NCBI GenBank assembly: GCA_021323815.1
Contig: JAJPKG010000275.1
Location: 1 to 14,887 of the forward strand
Origin: Pseudomonadota bacterium
GTDB lineage: Bacteria; Chloroflexota; Ktedonobacteria; Ktedonobacterales; JACDGC01
Direction of reading: 5' to 3'
Length of the DNA: 14,887 nt
A model generated the notes under the pieces. The model saw only the letters and a list, made by a program, of their open reading frames with translations. It was not told the origin of the DNA and ran no database searches. This document shows, piece after piece, positions 5,388 through 13,170 of the stretch; position 1 is the first letter of the stretch, and every line of letters begins with the position of its first letter. The translations under genes and the position numbers were made by a program.

Positions 5388-7061
5388 CTAGGCGGATTCT
5401 TGCATTTCGCCCTCGCGCATCGGCAGGGCGGAGATGATGACGCTGATCAGGCTCAGGCCGGCGAGAATCCAGAAGGCCAGGTGCATGTTGTCGAAGAACA
5501 GGTTGAGTGCGCTCGCCGGCACCCCGCTGGCGACGCCGGCAAACACCGCGAACAACACCGAGGCCGGCAGCGCCGCCACGATGATGGCCAGGGTGATGGC
5601 GATGCTGAAAACGCCGCCGGTGTTCATCAACATCGAGCGCGTGCCGGCGGCGATGCCCCGCTGCCCCGCGCGCACGCTGGTCATGATCAGTCGCGTGTTG
5701 GGCGAATTGAAAAAGCCTGATCCCGCGCCCATCACGCACATCGTCAAAGCCGTGTACCAATAGGGCGTCGAGTTGTCGATGAAGGCCATCCCCGCCAGCC
5801 CGATGGTTGTCAGCACCAGGCCAGTGAACGCCAGCCAGCGCGAGCCGAAGCGATCCGCCAGAATGCCCGACAGCGGCGAAACAACCAACATACTGGCCGC
5901 GATGGGCGTCAGCAGCAATCCCGCCGTGATGGGATCTTTCATCTGCGGCCCCTGGAAGTAGAAGACGAACAGAAAGGTCACGCCCTGCCGCGCCATCGCG
6001 TTGAAGATGGTGCTGAGGTTGCCCAGCGCGAAGGGACGATGCGTGAACAGGCGCAGATCCAGCATCGGCTGCTTGGCAAGCAGTTCCGCGACGATGAACC
6101 AGGGCAGCCCCACAGCCGCCGCGATGAAGCCGGCGGTGACGATCTGCGCCGTCCAGCCTTCGATGCCGCCCACCGTCAGCGCCAGCAACAAGCCCAGGAC
6201 CGCAACGACATAAAACAGCGTGCCAAAGATGTCGAACCGCTGGCGTTTTTCCAACTGCGACAGCTCGCGCAGGTTCGCTGCCGCCCAGATGGTGCCGATG
6301 AGCGAGATAGGTACGTTGAAAAGGAAGACCCATTGCCAGGTGAGGCCCGCGAGCCAGCCACCAAAAAGCGAACCGATGAACGAATGGGCCGGGATCTGCA
6401 CCGTGATCAGCCAGCCGCCGAGTATGGTTCCCAGGATGCTGCCGACGGCGACGACGATCATATTGGTGCCCAGTGCCAGGCCGAGCTGTTTCTTGGGAAA
6501 AGCATCAGTGACGATGGCCGAACTGTTGGCGATCATGAACGCGCCCGCCGCACCCTGGATGGCGCGCACGACAATGAGTTGATTCGCATCGGTGCAGAAG
6601 CCCGCCGCCAGGGCCGCGACGCCAAACGCCGCGAAGCCGATGACGTAGAGCGTCTTGCGCCCCACCATGTCTGCGATGCGCCCAGCCGTCAGCACCAGCA
6701 CCGTCTGCGCCAGCATATAGGCCAGCAGCACCCACACCACCGACAGTAATTGGGCGTGCAGGCTGCGCATCAGCACCGGCAGGGCGATGATCAGCGTGCC
6801 TGCATTCAGGGCGGCCATGAGCGATCCCAGGCTGGTGCATGACAACGCCCACCAGCGATACGAAGGCTTGATCGCAAGCGCCGCCGACGTCACACCGGCA
6901 ACGGGGAGTGATTCCGCCGCTGGTGCCAGGGGAACAGACAGATCAATCATCTGTGATTCTTCAGCCACAGCGTTGGCCGCCGTGACCTGCTGGGCGATGA
7001 TTTCATCATCAGTAGCGATCGGGTTGTGTCCGCCGGCTGGCAGTTCCTCAATAGAAGCCAT
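5388..7061 (-). CDS. MFS exporter of the DHA2 (14-segment) drug/proton antiporter type, 557 aa
   Basis: The start is placed at 7061 (MASIEELPAGG), with GAGG six bases upstream. An ATG at 7130 lies within the promoter/operator area and is rejected. A polar N-terminus of about 68 residues precedes the first membrane segment. Motif A is clear (GRIADMVGRKTLY, about 127-139), as are a motif-C-like GSILGTILGGWL (207-218) and TWQWVFLFNVPI (241-252), typical of DHA2 transporters with 14 segments. The length fits. The segment-1 signature, usually LDxTIVNVALP, reads LNAGTLIIALP, so the common Asp is missing. It probably exports a toxic compound or metabolite in exchange for protons; the substrate is unknown. 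The divergent MerR gene next door is the likely regulator. Confidence 0.88.
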   Translation of the reverse strand: MASIEELPAGGHNPIATDDEIIAQQVTAANAVAEESQMIDLSVPLAPAAESLPVAGVTSAALAIKPSYRWWALSCTSLGSLMAALNAGTLIIALPVLMRSLHAQLLSVVWVLLAYMLAQTVLVLTAGRIADMVGRKTLYVIGFAAFGVAALAAGFCTDANQLIVVRAIQGAAGAFMIANSSAIVTDAFPKKQLGLALGTNMIVVAVGSILGTILGGWLITVQIPAHSFIGSLFGGWLAGLTWQWVFLFNVPISLIGTIWAAANLRELSQLEKRQRFDIFGTLFYVVAVLGLLLALTVGGIEGWTAQIVTAGFIAAAVGLPWFIVAELLAKQPMLDLRLFTHRPFALGNLSTIFNAMARQGVTFLFVFYFQGPQMKDPITAGLLLTPIAASMLVVSPLSGILADRFGSRWLAFTGLVLTTIGLAGMAFIDNSTPYWYTALTMCVMGAGSGFFNSPNTRLIMTSVRAGQRGIAAGTRSMLMNTGGVFSIAITLAIIVAALPASVLFAVFAGVASGVPASALNLFFDNMHLAFWILAGLSLISVIISALPMREGEMQESA

Positions 7062-7144
7062 GAAGATCCTCAACGCATGTGATAGACCGAGAAAAACGCC
7101 GATGGGATGGACGTTCAATCCATCCCACAAGCGCGTTGGAGCAA

Positions 7145-7160
7145 ATCCTATCTATAGGAT
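7145..7160. promoter_or_regulatory. Perfect palindrome at the MFS transcription start
   Basis: ATCCTAT-CT-ATAGGAT has seven-base perfect arms. It overlaps the candidate -10 box and start point of the leftward MFS promoter, so a protein bound here would block it. It differs from the TTGACGT-type repeat next to it, so a second regulator or a second binding mode is possible. Confidence 0.5.
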
Positions 7161-7185
7161 AGCACAATGCCAACGTTTACGTCAA
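7156..7185 (-). promoter_or_regulatory. Candidate MFS promoter overlapping a MerR-type operator
   Basis: On the minus strand TTGACG (7185-7180), an 18-base spacer and TATCCT (7161-7156) form a plausible sigma70 promoter. The surrounding TTGACGTTGACGTAAA (7191-7176) resembles operators of MerR regulators of the LiuR type (from memory). A slightly long spacer is usual at MerR-activated promoters. Confidence 0.45.
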
Positions 7186-7204
7186 CGTCAAGGTATGGTA
7201 TACT
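7176..7204 (+). promoter_or_regulatory. Candidate promoter of the MerR gene
   Basis: TTTACG (7176-7181), a 17-base spacer and TATACT (7199-7204) lead to a start near 7211, just before the ribosome binding site. Between and over the boxes CGTCAA is repeated in tandem (7180-7185 and 7186-7191). The -35 region is shared with the leftward promoter, so one bound regulator could act on both, and autoregulation is expected. Confidence 0.5.
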
Positions 7205-7237
7205 CAAACAAGAGAGGAATCTTTGGAGCAAGTGGCG

Positions 7238-7708
7238 ATGACGCAGGATCAACCACAAGATGACGCGCCGTATTATCGCATTGAGCAAGTGGCCGCGCGC
7301 ACAGGCCTGACCAAGCGCACGCTGCGCTATTATGAGGAGATTGGCTTGCTGCCTCCGCCAGCGCGAACCGAGGGCAATTATCGGCTCTATAGCGAAGCCG
7401 ACATCACGCGCCTGGAACGCATTCTGGCGCTGAAAGAGGCGCTGGGCCTGACACTGAGCGAGATCAACGCCTTCATCCAGATGGAAGAAGAGCGCGACGA
7501 CATCCGCGCCCTGTACCACGAAACCAGTGACCCCGCTGCCCGCCTGGCACAGATCGAGCGCGCCGCCGCCATTGCGCGCCAGCAGCTTGATCTGGTGGAG
7601 CGCAAGTTGCGCACCCTCACCAACACGCGCGACGCCCTGCAAGAGCGCCTGCGCCGCTATGACGCCCTGCGCGAAGAATTAGCAGGGCAAAAGATCGTGG
7701 GCGACTGA
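7238..7708 (+). CDS. MerR-family transcriptional regulator, 156 aa
   Basis: The N-terminal domain is a textbook MerR winged helix-turn-helix: YYRIEQVAARTGLTKRTLRY (about 12-31), YEEIGLLPP and the wing NYRLYSEADITRLERI (47-62). A hinge LTLSEINAFI follows. The rest (about 100-150) is a long charged coiled coil for dimerisation, rich in Arg, Leu, Gln and Glu. There is no C-terminal effector domain and no Cys cluster, so it is not a metal- or TipA-type sensor. The ATG at 7238 has GGAG nine bases upstream; a TTG at 7223 after AGAGAGGA is the alternative and would add five residues. It is divergent from the MFS exporter gene, with the promoters of both in the intervening 176 bases. It probably controls the exporter and itself. 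Confidence 0.9.
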   Translation: MTQDQPQDDAPYYRIEQVAARTGLTKRTLRYYEEIGLLPPPARTEGNYRLYSEADITRLERILALKEALGLTLSEINAFIQMEEERDDIRALYHETSDPAARLAQIERAAAIARQQLDLVERKLRTLTNTRDALQERLRRYDALREELAGQKIVGD

Positions 7709-7753
7709 TGGGGCGGCTCTGGGCGTTTCGCCACGAAATCCGGCTTGGCTGGA

Positions 7754-7828
7754 CGAGCAGGCTCGCCCTTACAACCCGCACATGCGGGTTTCGCCGCTGT
7801 CAGGCGGTTAGGCGCGCTTTTAACCGCC
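7754..7828. terminator. Three stacked hairpins between convergent genes
   Basis: Three perfect inverted repeats lie in a row: CGAGC-AG-GCTCG (7754-7765), AACCCGCA-CA-TGCGGGTT (7773-7790, followed by T) and GGCGGTTA-(10)-TAACCGCC (7803-7828). They fill most of the gap between the rightward merR gene and the leftward gene at 7837, so they probably end transcription from both sides. T-runs are short; part of this may be an interspersed palindromic repeat. Confidence 0.5.
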
Positions 7829-7836
7829 GGCTCGCA

Positions 7837-8583
7837 TTAAACAGCGATCCCTGCTATCATCGCCGCCACCTCACGCACGCAAAATTCCAGAAATGCCTCG
7901 CGGTCCGGCGCGATGGCTTCCCACACGCGGTCGATGATTGCCGCCATCGCGGGGATATCCGCATCTGTCACGCCATGCTTGAGCTCAAGCTGTTTAGCAT
8001 AGGTTTGGGCCAGAGTGAGGCTGGTGGGATGGTCGAGCGAGACGGTGGCGGGGAAGTCGATGATATTGCGCATCACCTCATCGGCAGATACCTGAAAATA
8101 TCCCGCTGCCAGCTCCGCCGTTGCCCGCGCCAGCGCCCCGTCTGTGCATGCCGCCGCCACCATCGGCCCCAGGTGCGGATACGCCTGGCCTAGCGCGATC
8201 TCGAAGCTCATCTCTACAAAGTTATGTGCCTTCCACAATCCGATATCCGGTGGCACGTGCGTTGCCGCCACCACGTCATCCACAAAAGGCCGCGCCCGCT
8301 CAAAGGCATAGCCTCGTTCCGCGCCGGGATCGTAAGCCTTGTCGCTATACCAGTCGAAGCCGTGCGGCTCCTCGCCATGCGTGATGGCCGCGCGGACAAA
8401 AGGAGTCAGTTCCGGCGCGTGCTCGCGCGCCCTGGCCAGCAGCGCCAAACATTCGCGGTGCGTTTGCTCATGTTTCAACGGTCCGTTGAAGAGCATATCC
8501 GGCCATGCGCAGCCCAGGTAATGCATGGGCGTCCGTTCAGGGAAGATGCGTTCCATCAAATGGGCATGGGCGATAGCAAACAT
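7837..8583 (-). CDS. Helical protein, possible metal-dependent hydrolase, 248 aa
   Basis: GGAGAGGACC directly precedes the ATG, so the start is firm. The product is soluble, mostly helical, and rich in His and acidic residues near the N-terminus: MFAIAHAHLMERIFP, then HYLGCAWPDMLF and HEQTHRECLALL, HGEEPHGFDWY and KAHNFVEMSFE. The order of a His-bearing first helix, a G..-PD segment and further His residues resembles zinc-dependent phospholipase C/S1-P1 nuclease-like proteins, which begin in a similar way. I could not match a full metal site, so this is a lead rather than an assignment. There is no signal peptide. It follows the kinase gene on the same strand after a 97-base gap, in which I see a possible TATGAT -10 box but no good -35. 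Confidence 0.7.
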   Translation of the reverse strand: MFAIAHAHLMERIFPERTPMHYLGCAWPDMLFNGPLKHEQTHRECLALLARAREHAPELTPFVRAAITHGEEPHGFDWYSDKAYDPGAERGYAFERARPFVDDVVAATHVPPDIGLWKAHNFVEMSFEIALGQAYPHLGPMVAAACTDGALARATAELAAGYFQVSADEVMRNIIDFPATVSLDHPTSLTLAQTYAKQLELKHGVTDADIPAMAAIIDRVWEAIAPDREAFLEFCVREVAAMIAGIAV

Positions 8584-8680
8584 GGTCCTCTCCTCGGGCT
8601 TGCCAGTGCAGAAATATCATAACGACTGATACGCGCAACTTGCCAGCCAGATCGTGAGCAGAAATGGATAAGCTGCCGTC

Positions 8681-10261
8681 TCACCCCAGCACGTTCGCCA
8701 CCGAGAGCAGACCGGTGAGGATGCTGGCGAGGCCGAGGAAGCCGAGACCGTAAAGGCCCACCACCGGGGAAGCGCCGCCCAGCGCAAAGAGCGCGACGCC
8801 GTTCATGGCGAGCCACAGCAGCAACAGGAAGATCCCTTGAATCCAGCGGCGGGCGTTGCTGAGCTTGCCGCGCCGGGCGATGGGACGGTCGATGGCGCGC
8901 ACAACGACGGCGGTGAGCGAGATGACGATGGCAAGCCATCCCACCCCGGCACCGATGACCAGCAGCGTGGGGGGATGGGTGAAGCCGTGCGTGCCGACGG
9001 CACCACCGAGGGCGGCAGCGCAGAGCAAGCCCCAATAGAGTTCGACGGCAGCCAGCACCAGGCCAACTTTGCCCGTCTTGCGCAAGAGCGGACCGCCCAG
9101 GTTGAACCATATCGGCGGCGGCAGCACCTTCGTTGTGGCGGCGGCGATGGGGGTGGGCGGAAGCACGCGGGTGGGGGCGACCGTTCCCCCGCGCAAGGCG
9201 CTGGGCGGCAGCGAGCTGGCAGGGAAAGCGGCGGGCATGCGCAGTGCAGTTCGCCGCTGCGTGGCCCCATATGATTCTTCCGGTCCAACTTGGGGCAGCG
9301 GGCCGGTCTGCACCTCGTCGGCCAGAGGCAGCGGTCCCGTCTTGGGACCTTCCGCCACTGGTGCGCGCCCAAACTCGAGCTGGCGCAGTGCGGCGGCGAG
9401 ATCTTCTTGCAGTTCGCGGGCGCTCTGGTGGCGCTGTGCCGCGCTCACCGACATTGCCCGGTCGATGATGTTTGCTGTGCTGGCGCTGATGGCGGGATTC
9501 AGCATGCGCGCCGGAACCATCGGTTCGCCGGTGTGGCCCGACTGTGACAGCAGGCGATTCGGCGCTTCAGGCGGCTCGCGGCCTGTCAGCAGCGTATAGA
9601 GCGTCGCGCCCATGCTATAGATATCCGTGCGCGGATCGGTCCTGCCGGCAGCCAGATATTGTTCCGGCGGCGCATAGCCGGGGGTCACGCCCTGCGCCGC
9701 CGCGTTGGTGGGACCGGGAAACGCCAGCTTCGCCAGCCCAAAGTCGATGAGGATCGGCACGCCGGATGCCGTCAGCTTGATATTCGCCGGCTTGATGTCG
9801 CGGTGAATGATGGGCACCGGCTGGCTGTGCATTTCGTGCAGCGCGTCGCAGATCGGCAGCAGCCAGCGCAACGCCTGGGCCTCGTCGATAGGCTGGCCGC
9901 GCTGGGTCATAGACTGCGCCAGCATCTGTTCCAGGTCGTTGCCCTCCACATAATCCATCACCAGATAGGCGCGCTCGTTTTCCTCGAAATGATCGTGGCC
10001 GCGCGGGATGTTGGGGTGGCGCGAGCGCATCAACAGTTGCGCTTCCAGGGCGAACTGCTCGCGGATGCCGGGATCGGGATCGATGACTTCTTTGAGGGCG
10101 CGCGGCTGCATCACCTGCATGTCGGTGACGCGATAGACGCTCGCGTACCCGCCGGTGGCTACCAGATATTCCACACGATAGCGCGATTTCAGGAAAATGC
10201 CGGCGGTGAGTCCAGGCTGCGCCACAGTGCCAGTTCCTCCCCGCGCAGGAAAATGATGCAT
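8681..10261 (-). CDS. Membrane-anchored Ser/Thr protein kinase, 526 aa
   Basis: An N-terminal Hanks-type kinase domain (about 28-295) has all key residues. These are a glycine loop VATGGYASVYRV (its first Gly replaced by Ala), the ATP-binding Lys57 in ALKEV, Glu73 in the C helix, HRDIKPAN (153-160, catalytic Asp155), DFG (173-175), GYAPPE (195-200) and DIYSMG (213-218). A Pro-rich linker of about 100 residues with two TGPLP repeats follows. The last 140 residues hold four hydrophobic segments, so the kinase is tethered to the membrane by its C-terminus. There are no PASTA or other extracellular sensor domains. The start at 10261 is chosen because the promoter at 10312-10340 begins transcription near 10305; the longer frame (GTG at 10309) would start upstream of that. 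It probably phosphorylates cytoplasmic proteins; its targets are unknown. Confidence 0.92.
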   Translation of the reverse strand: MHHFPARGGTGTVAQPGLTAGIFLKSRYRVEYLVATGGYASVYRVTDMQVMQPRALKEVIDPDPGIREQFALEAQLLMRSRHPNIPRGHDHFEENERAYLVMDYVEGNDLEQMLAQSMTQRGQPIDEAQALRWLLPICDALHEMHSQPVPIIHRDIKPANIKLTASGVPILIDFGLAKLAFPGPTNAAAQGVTPGYAPPEQYLAAGRTDPRTDIYSMGATLYTLLTGREPPEAPNRLLSQSGHTGEPMVPARMLNPAISASTANIIDRAMSVSAAQRHQSARELQEDLAAALRQLEFGRAPVAEGPKTGPLPLADEVQTGPLPQVGPEESYGATQRRTALRMPAAFPASSLPPSALRGGTVAPTRVLPPTPIAAATTKVLPPPIWFNLGGPLLRKTGKVGLVLAAVELYWGLLCAAALGGAVGTHGFTHPPTLLVIGAGVGWLAIVISLTAVVVRAIDRPIARRGKLSNARRWIQGIFLLLLWLAMNGVALFALGGASPVVGLYGLGFLGLASILTGLLSVANVLG

Positions 10262-10311
10262 CAGATGACCCCGGATGATTGCAGCGAAAAAGGTGCTCGC
10301 TCTTGGCACTT

Positions 10312-10340
10312 AGTCTAGCGTATAGACGTATCATCGTCAA
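10312..10340 (-). promoter_or_regulatory. Promoter of the Ser/Thr kinase gene
   Basis: On the minus strand TTGACG (10340-10335), a 17-base spacer and TAGACT (10317-10312) form a good sigma70-type promoter. Initiation near 10305 leaves a leader of about 44 bases before the ATG at 10261. Confidence 0.55.
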
Positions 10341-10400
10341 ATCTGTCCCCTGGACGGATGGTACTATCTGGTTCCTTTCTGGAAACGAGAAAACGAACGA

Positions 10401-10436
10401 CGCGCGAACACGCCCGTTGCCGGGAGCATTCGCGCG
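10401..10436 (-). terminator. Terminator after the sedolisin gene
   Basis: CGCGCGAA (10401-10408) pairs perfectly with TTCGCGCG (10429-10436), and inside it CCCG (10413-10416) pairs with CGGG (10421-10424). Read on the minus strand, the stem starts 14 bases after the stop codon and is followed by a T-rich tract (TCGTTCGTTTTCTCGTTT), as in a Rho-independent terminator. Confidence 0.6.
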
Positions 10437-10450
10437 CCGAAAAGGTGTGT

Positions 10451-12847
10451 TTACTGCGCTTGCAGCGATACGTCATCCACATAGATGGCGGTCTTGCTGG
10501 ATGAGCCATCGGTGGTGCCACTGAAGACGACTGCCAGCACGGTTTGGCCGTCAGCAGCGCTTTGCAATGCTGAGGACAGATCGACCGTCTTTTGCTCGTA
10601 TCTGTTGTTTGCGTCCGTGTTGCAGGTGTCTTGCACCTGGGCAACCTGCGCCCCCAACGTGCCGTCAGAGTTCACCTGGTCGATGGTGACGGTGAAGTGA
10701 TCGGCGCATGCGCCGCTTTTTTGCGTCTGCATCTCCCACCAGTACGACAAGGTGATGGTTGACGCGCCCTGCGGGATCGTGAAGCCCTGCGCGATCTCAT
10801 CCTGGCAGTCGGTATAGCCGCACAGGAAGGCGCTATATTTGCCGCTGTGCGGGTTATCGGTGGTGATCAACTGATAGCCGCCCGCCGAAGCCTCCGCCCA
10901 GGGATCTTGGCCGTTCTCGAAGCCATTGTTGGTGAGCAACTCTTGCCCTGCGCCGGTGGGGCCGGGGGCAGGCGTGGGATTGCCACCGCCGGGGTTCGGC
11001 GTGGGGGTGGGGTTGTTGCCGCCACCCGGATTCGGAGTGGGGGTGGGCGTGGGATTGCCGCCACCACCGCCGGTGTTGGTGATGGTCAAGGCCGGGGCCA
11101 GCGCGGCGAAGTCCGGCGAACCCAGGCCGGTCGCCAGGTCATAGCCTGGTCCGGCATTATAATACAGGTTGCTGCCCTGGGTTACGTCGTGGAAGCCCTT
11201 CTCGCTGGTGCCATAGAGTGCCGCGTTGATGTTGCCCAGCGGTTTGCCCAGCGATTGCGCCATCAGGGCCGTGCCTGCCGCCCAGACGGGGGCCGCCGCG
11301 CTGGTGCCGCCCACCACCAGCGGTCCCTGGCTGCTGTCGCAGCCGGCGGAACTGACGGTGCAGACGATGGCATAGCCGGTCGCCGGGTCGGCATCGGCGG
11401 AGACATCCGGCACGAAGCGCCCCGTTTGGCCTTGCGCTCCCGCGGGGTTCAGATTCTTCTGGAAGTTGGGCACCGGGAACTGCTGGCTGATGCCGCCGCC
11501 GCCGCCTTCGCCCTGCGGATTCTGGCTGGTGCACTTCGCGGTGGTGCATGACCACGCCTGCTCGCTGCCATAACTGCCGTTGTTGAGGGTCAGCGAGGTG
11601 CCACCCACGCCCGTTACATAGGGATCATCGGCGGGTGAGTCTACGGCCAGATTGGTGTCGCCGCAGTCATACGCGCCGCTGTCGCCGGCAGCCGCAAAGA
11701 ACGAGATGCCTTCCGCCGCGCCTTGCTGGAAGATCGAGTCCAGCGTTTGCAGTTCGGCACTGCCGGTCTGCGCTTCGCACAGGCCCCAACTGATGCTGAC
11801 GATCTTGGCCTTGTCGTCGTTGACGATCTGGCTATAGACATCGTTGATGCCCTGGCCGGAGTTCTGGCCCTCATAGACCAGTTCGTGAATTTTGGGAGCG
11901 ATGCCGAAGGCCACTTCCATATCCAGTTGCACTTCCACCGCGCCCTGCCCCGGATTCTGGTCGTAATTTGCGCCGTCCACCGACACGGTCTCGAATGAGC
12001 CGCCGGTGACGCCGTACTGCTGCTGATAGCTCTGCACGTCCGATGCGTTATAGCCATCCAGTTCCAGGAAGGCGACGTTCTGGCCGCTGCCGCTATCGCC
12101 TTTGCTGATCAGCCCGCTGGCATCATACGCCTTTTCCAGATCCGACGGTGTGTAACCGCTGCCGGAAGCATGCGCTTTTAAGCGCGCGCCGCTGCGATAG
12201 ACACTGAAATTATCCAGACCGCTGATGCCCTGGATGACGCCGGAAAGGGCAATCGGGATCTGCGGATCGTTAACCGGTGCGAAGTAGGTCTGGGTCTTGC
12301 CGTTAGCTGTCAGGGTATATTGATGGATCTTCACCCCGAAAGCTGATTCAACCGCCGGCACGCTGCCGCTGACGTTGATGAGCTGGCCGGTGGGCGAGAT
12401 GCCGGTAACGGTCAAACCTTTCTGGCTTTCCAGATAGGTCTTCACTTTGCTGATGGTATCAGGCTGTAAGCCAAACTCATCCCGATATTGTTGCGGCGTC
12501 ATGAATTGATGATACGTCGGTGAAGCAGGATCGTACATCAGGGCCAGTTTTGCCTGCAACTCAGCCTTTTTGGTGATGCTCAACGGCAACGAAATGCTCA
12601 GGTTTAATGGCTGCTGGGACGAGTACTCGCCGTTATCATGCGCCTGCTTTGCGAGAGGCGGCACATGACCAGGCAGCGTGAATGCTTTGCCCTGGCTGCG
12701 CAAAATGGTCAGCGCGGTGGGGTGCGTCAGAAAGAGGAAATAGCCTCCCACTGTTCCCACTGCAAGCGCCGCAATGACGGCAACCGTGCCTATAATCCAT
12801 GCCCGGCGGCGCATATTCCGCTGGGCTGTTGGTGGTGACTGAATCAT
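10451..12847 (-). CDS. Sedolisin (S53) family acid serine peptidase, 798 aa
   Basis: The start at 12847 has GGGGGG six bases upstream and fits the promoter at 12919-12947. A basic stretch and a hydrophobic segment (about 13-40) form a signal peptide or anchor. Residues 79-220 are a pro-kumamolisin activation domain (INVSGSVPAVESAFGVKIHQ). The catalytic domain (about 230-590) has the S53 residues: Glu305 and Asp309 in VEVQLD, the oxyanion Asp389 in AAGDSG and the nucleophile Ser516 in GGTSAAAP. Calcium-site segments are HDVTQG and GPGYDLATGLGSP. A Gly/Asn/Pro/Thr linker (593-633) joins a C-terminal beta-sandwich-like domain (about 635-798, ELLTNNGFENGQDPW) that may bind a carbohydrate or the cell surface. 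The enzyme should be secreted, self-activate at acid pH and degrade extracellular protein. Confidence 0.95.
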   Translation of the reverse strand: MIQSPPTAQRNMRRRAWIIGTVAVIAALAVGTVGGYFLFLTHPTALTILRSQGKAFTLPGHVPPLAKQAHDNGEYSSQQPLNLSISLPLSITKKAELQAKLALMYDPASPTYHQFMTPQQYRDEFGLQPDTISKVKTYLESQKGLTVTGISPTGQLINVSGSVPAVESAFGVKIHQYTLTANGKTQTYFAPVNDPQIPIALSGVIQGISGLDNFSVYRSGARLKAHASGSGYTPSDLEKAYDASGLISKGDSGSGQNVAFLELDGYNASDVQSYQQQYGVTGGSFETVSVDGANYDQNPGQGAVEVQLDMEVAFGIAPKIHELVYEGQNSGQGINDVYSQIVNDDKAKIVSISWGLCEAQTGSAELQTLDSIFQQGAAEGISFFAAAGDSGAYDCGDTNLAVDSPADDPYVTGVGGTSLTLNNGSYGSEQAWSCTTAKCTSQNPQGEGGGGGISQQFPVPNFQKNLNPAGAQGQTGRFVPDVSADADPATGYAIVCTVSSAGCDSSQGPLVVGGTSAAAPVWAAGTALMAQSLGKPLGNINAALYGTSEKGFHDVTQGSNLYYNAGPGYDLATGLGSPDFAALAPALTITNTGGGGGNPTPTPTPNPGGGNNPTPTPNPGGGNPTPAPGPTGAGQELLTNNGFENGQDPWAEASAGGYQLITTDNPHSGKYSAFLCGYTDCQDEIAQGFTIPQGASTITLSYWWEMQTQKSGACADHFTVTIDQVNSDGTLGAQVAQVQDTCNTDANNRYEQKTVDLSSALQSAADGQTVLAVVFSGTTDGSSSKTAIYVDDVSLQAQ
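10962..11070 (-). repeat. Degenerate tandem repeat coding the Pro/Thr/Gly linker
   Basis: This part of the sedolisin gene encodes about three imperfect copies of a PTPTPNPGGGN(N) unit (residues about 593-633). The DNA is a matching G/C-rich degenerate repeat, prone to slippage. The linker separates the catalytic domain from the C-terminal domain. Confidence 0.7.
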
Positions 12848-12918
12848 CCGATCCCCCCAAATCTCTGCATGCCAAACATCCTTACGTGTCGCTCGCGCGA
12901 ACACAAGCGTCTTTGTAG

Positions 12919-12947
12919 AGCGTACTTTCCTGACGGGCGAGTGTCAA
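12919..12947 (-). promoter_or_regulatory. Candidate promoter of the sedolisin gene
   Basis: A perfect TTGACA (12947-12942), a 17-base spacer and TACGCT (12924-12919) lie on the minus strand. Predicted initiation near 12912 gives a leader of about 65 bases to the ATG at 12847. The -10 box keeps only its first, second and last consensus bases. Confidence 0.5.
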
Positions 12948-13073
12948 TGAAGGCACCCACGATTCGTGCTGGTAAAATATCACTTATTGGAAGTTTCTCA
13001 TCCAGTGCCCCGTGCCGACTCCCGTCGATCATTCGTCTTGATTTCTCAGAGCACAATCATTGGCGGGATGAGG

Positions 13074-13125
13074 CCCCGCCCCCCAACCCCCTCCCTATCC
13101 TGGGGATGAAGAGGGGGAGACCGTT
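13074..13125 (-). repeat. Interspersed GC-rich repeat, inverted copy, with G-quadruplex-type runs
   Basis: On the minus strand this reads as a diverged relative of the repeat at 13171: a CCCCCTCT start, CCCCAG, then four G-runs. The runs (GGG-A-GGGGG-TT-GGGGGG-C-GGGG, minus strand, 13095-13074) satisfy the usual G-quadruplex pattern. It sits in the 390-base gap between the divergent sedolisin and lipoprotein genes. Apart from the sedolisin promoter and the neighbouring repeat, I see nothing else in that gap. Confidence 0.45.
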
Positions 13126-13170
13126 CAGAGAGATGAAAGCGTCGATCTAAGCGACCAATGTGCTAGACGA

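Noticed and set aside
4294..6333. Leftward 679-codon open frame opposite the PAP2 gene and overlapping the MFS gene
   Set aside because: Its translation is Arg/His/Gly-rich without domains, while the other frames give clear PAP2 and MFS proteins; it is a high-GC shadow.
6039..6749. Rightward 236-codon open frame opposite the MFS gene
   Set aside because: It is antisense to a well-supported transporter, and its charged, low-complexity product (many Arg, Asp and Gln) is typical of shadow frames.
10847..11551. Rightward 234-codon open frame opposite the sedolisin gene
   Set aside because: It is the complement of a gene with all S53 catalytic residues; the product is Gly/Ala/Arg-rich without a fold.
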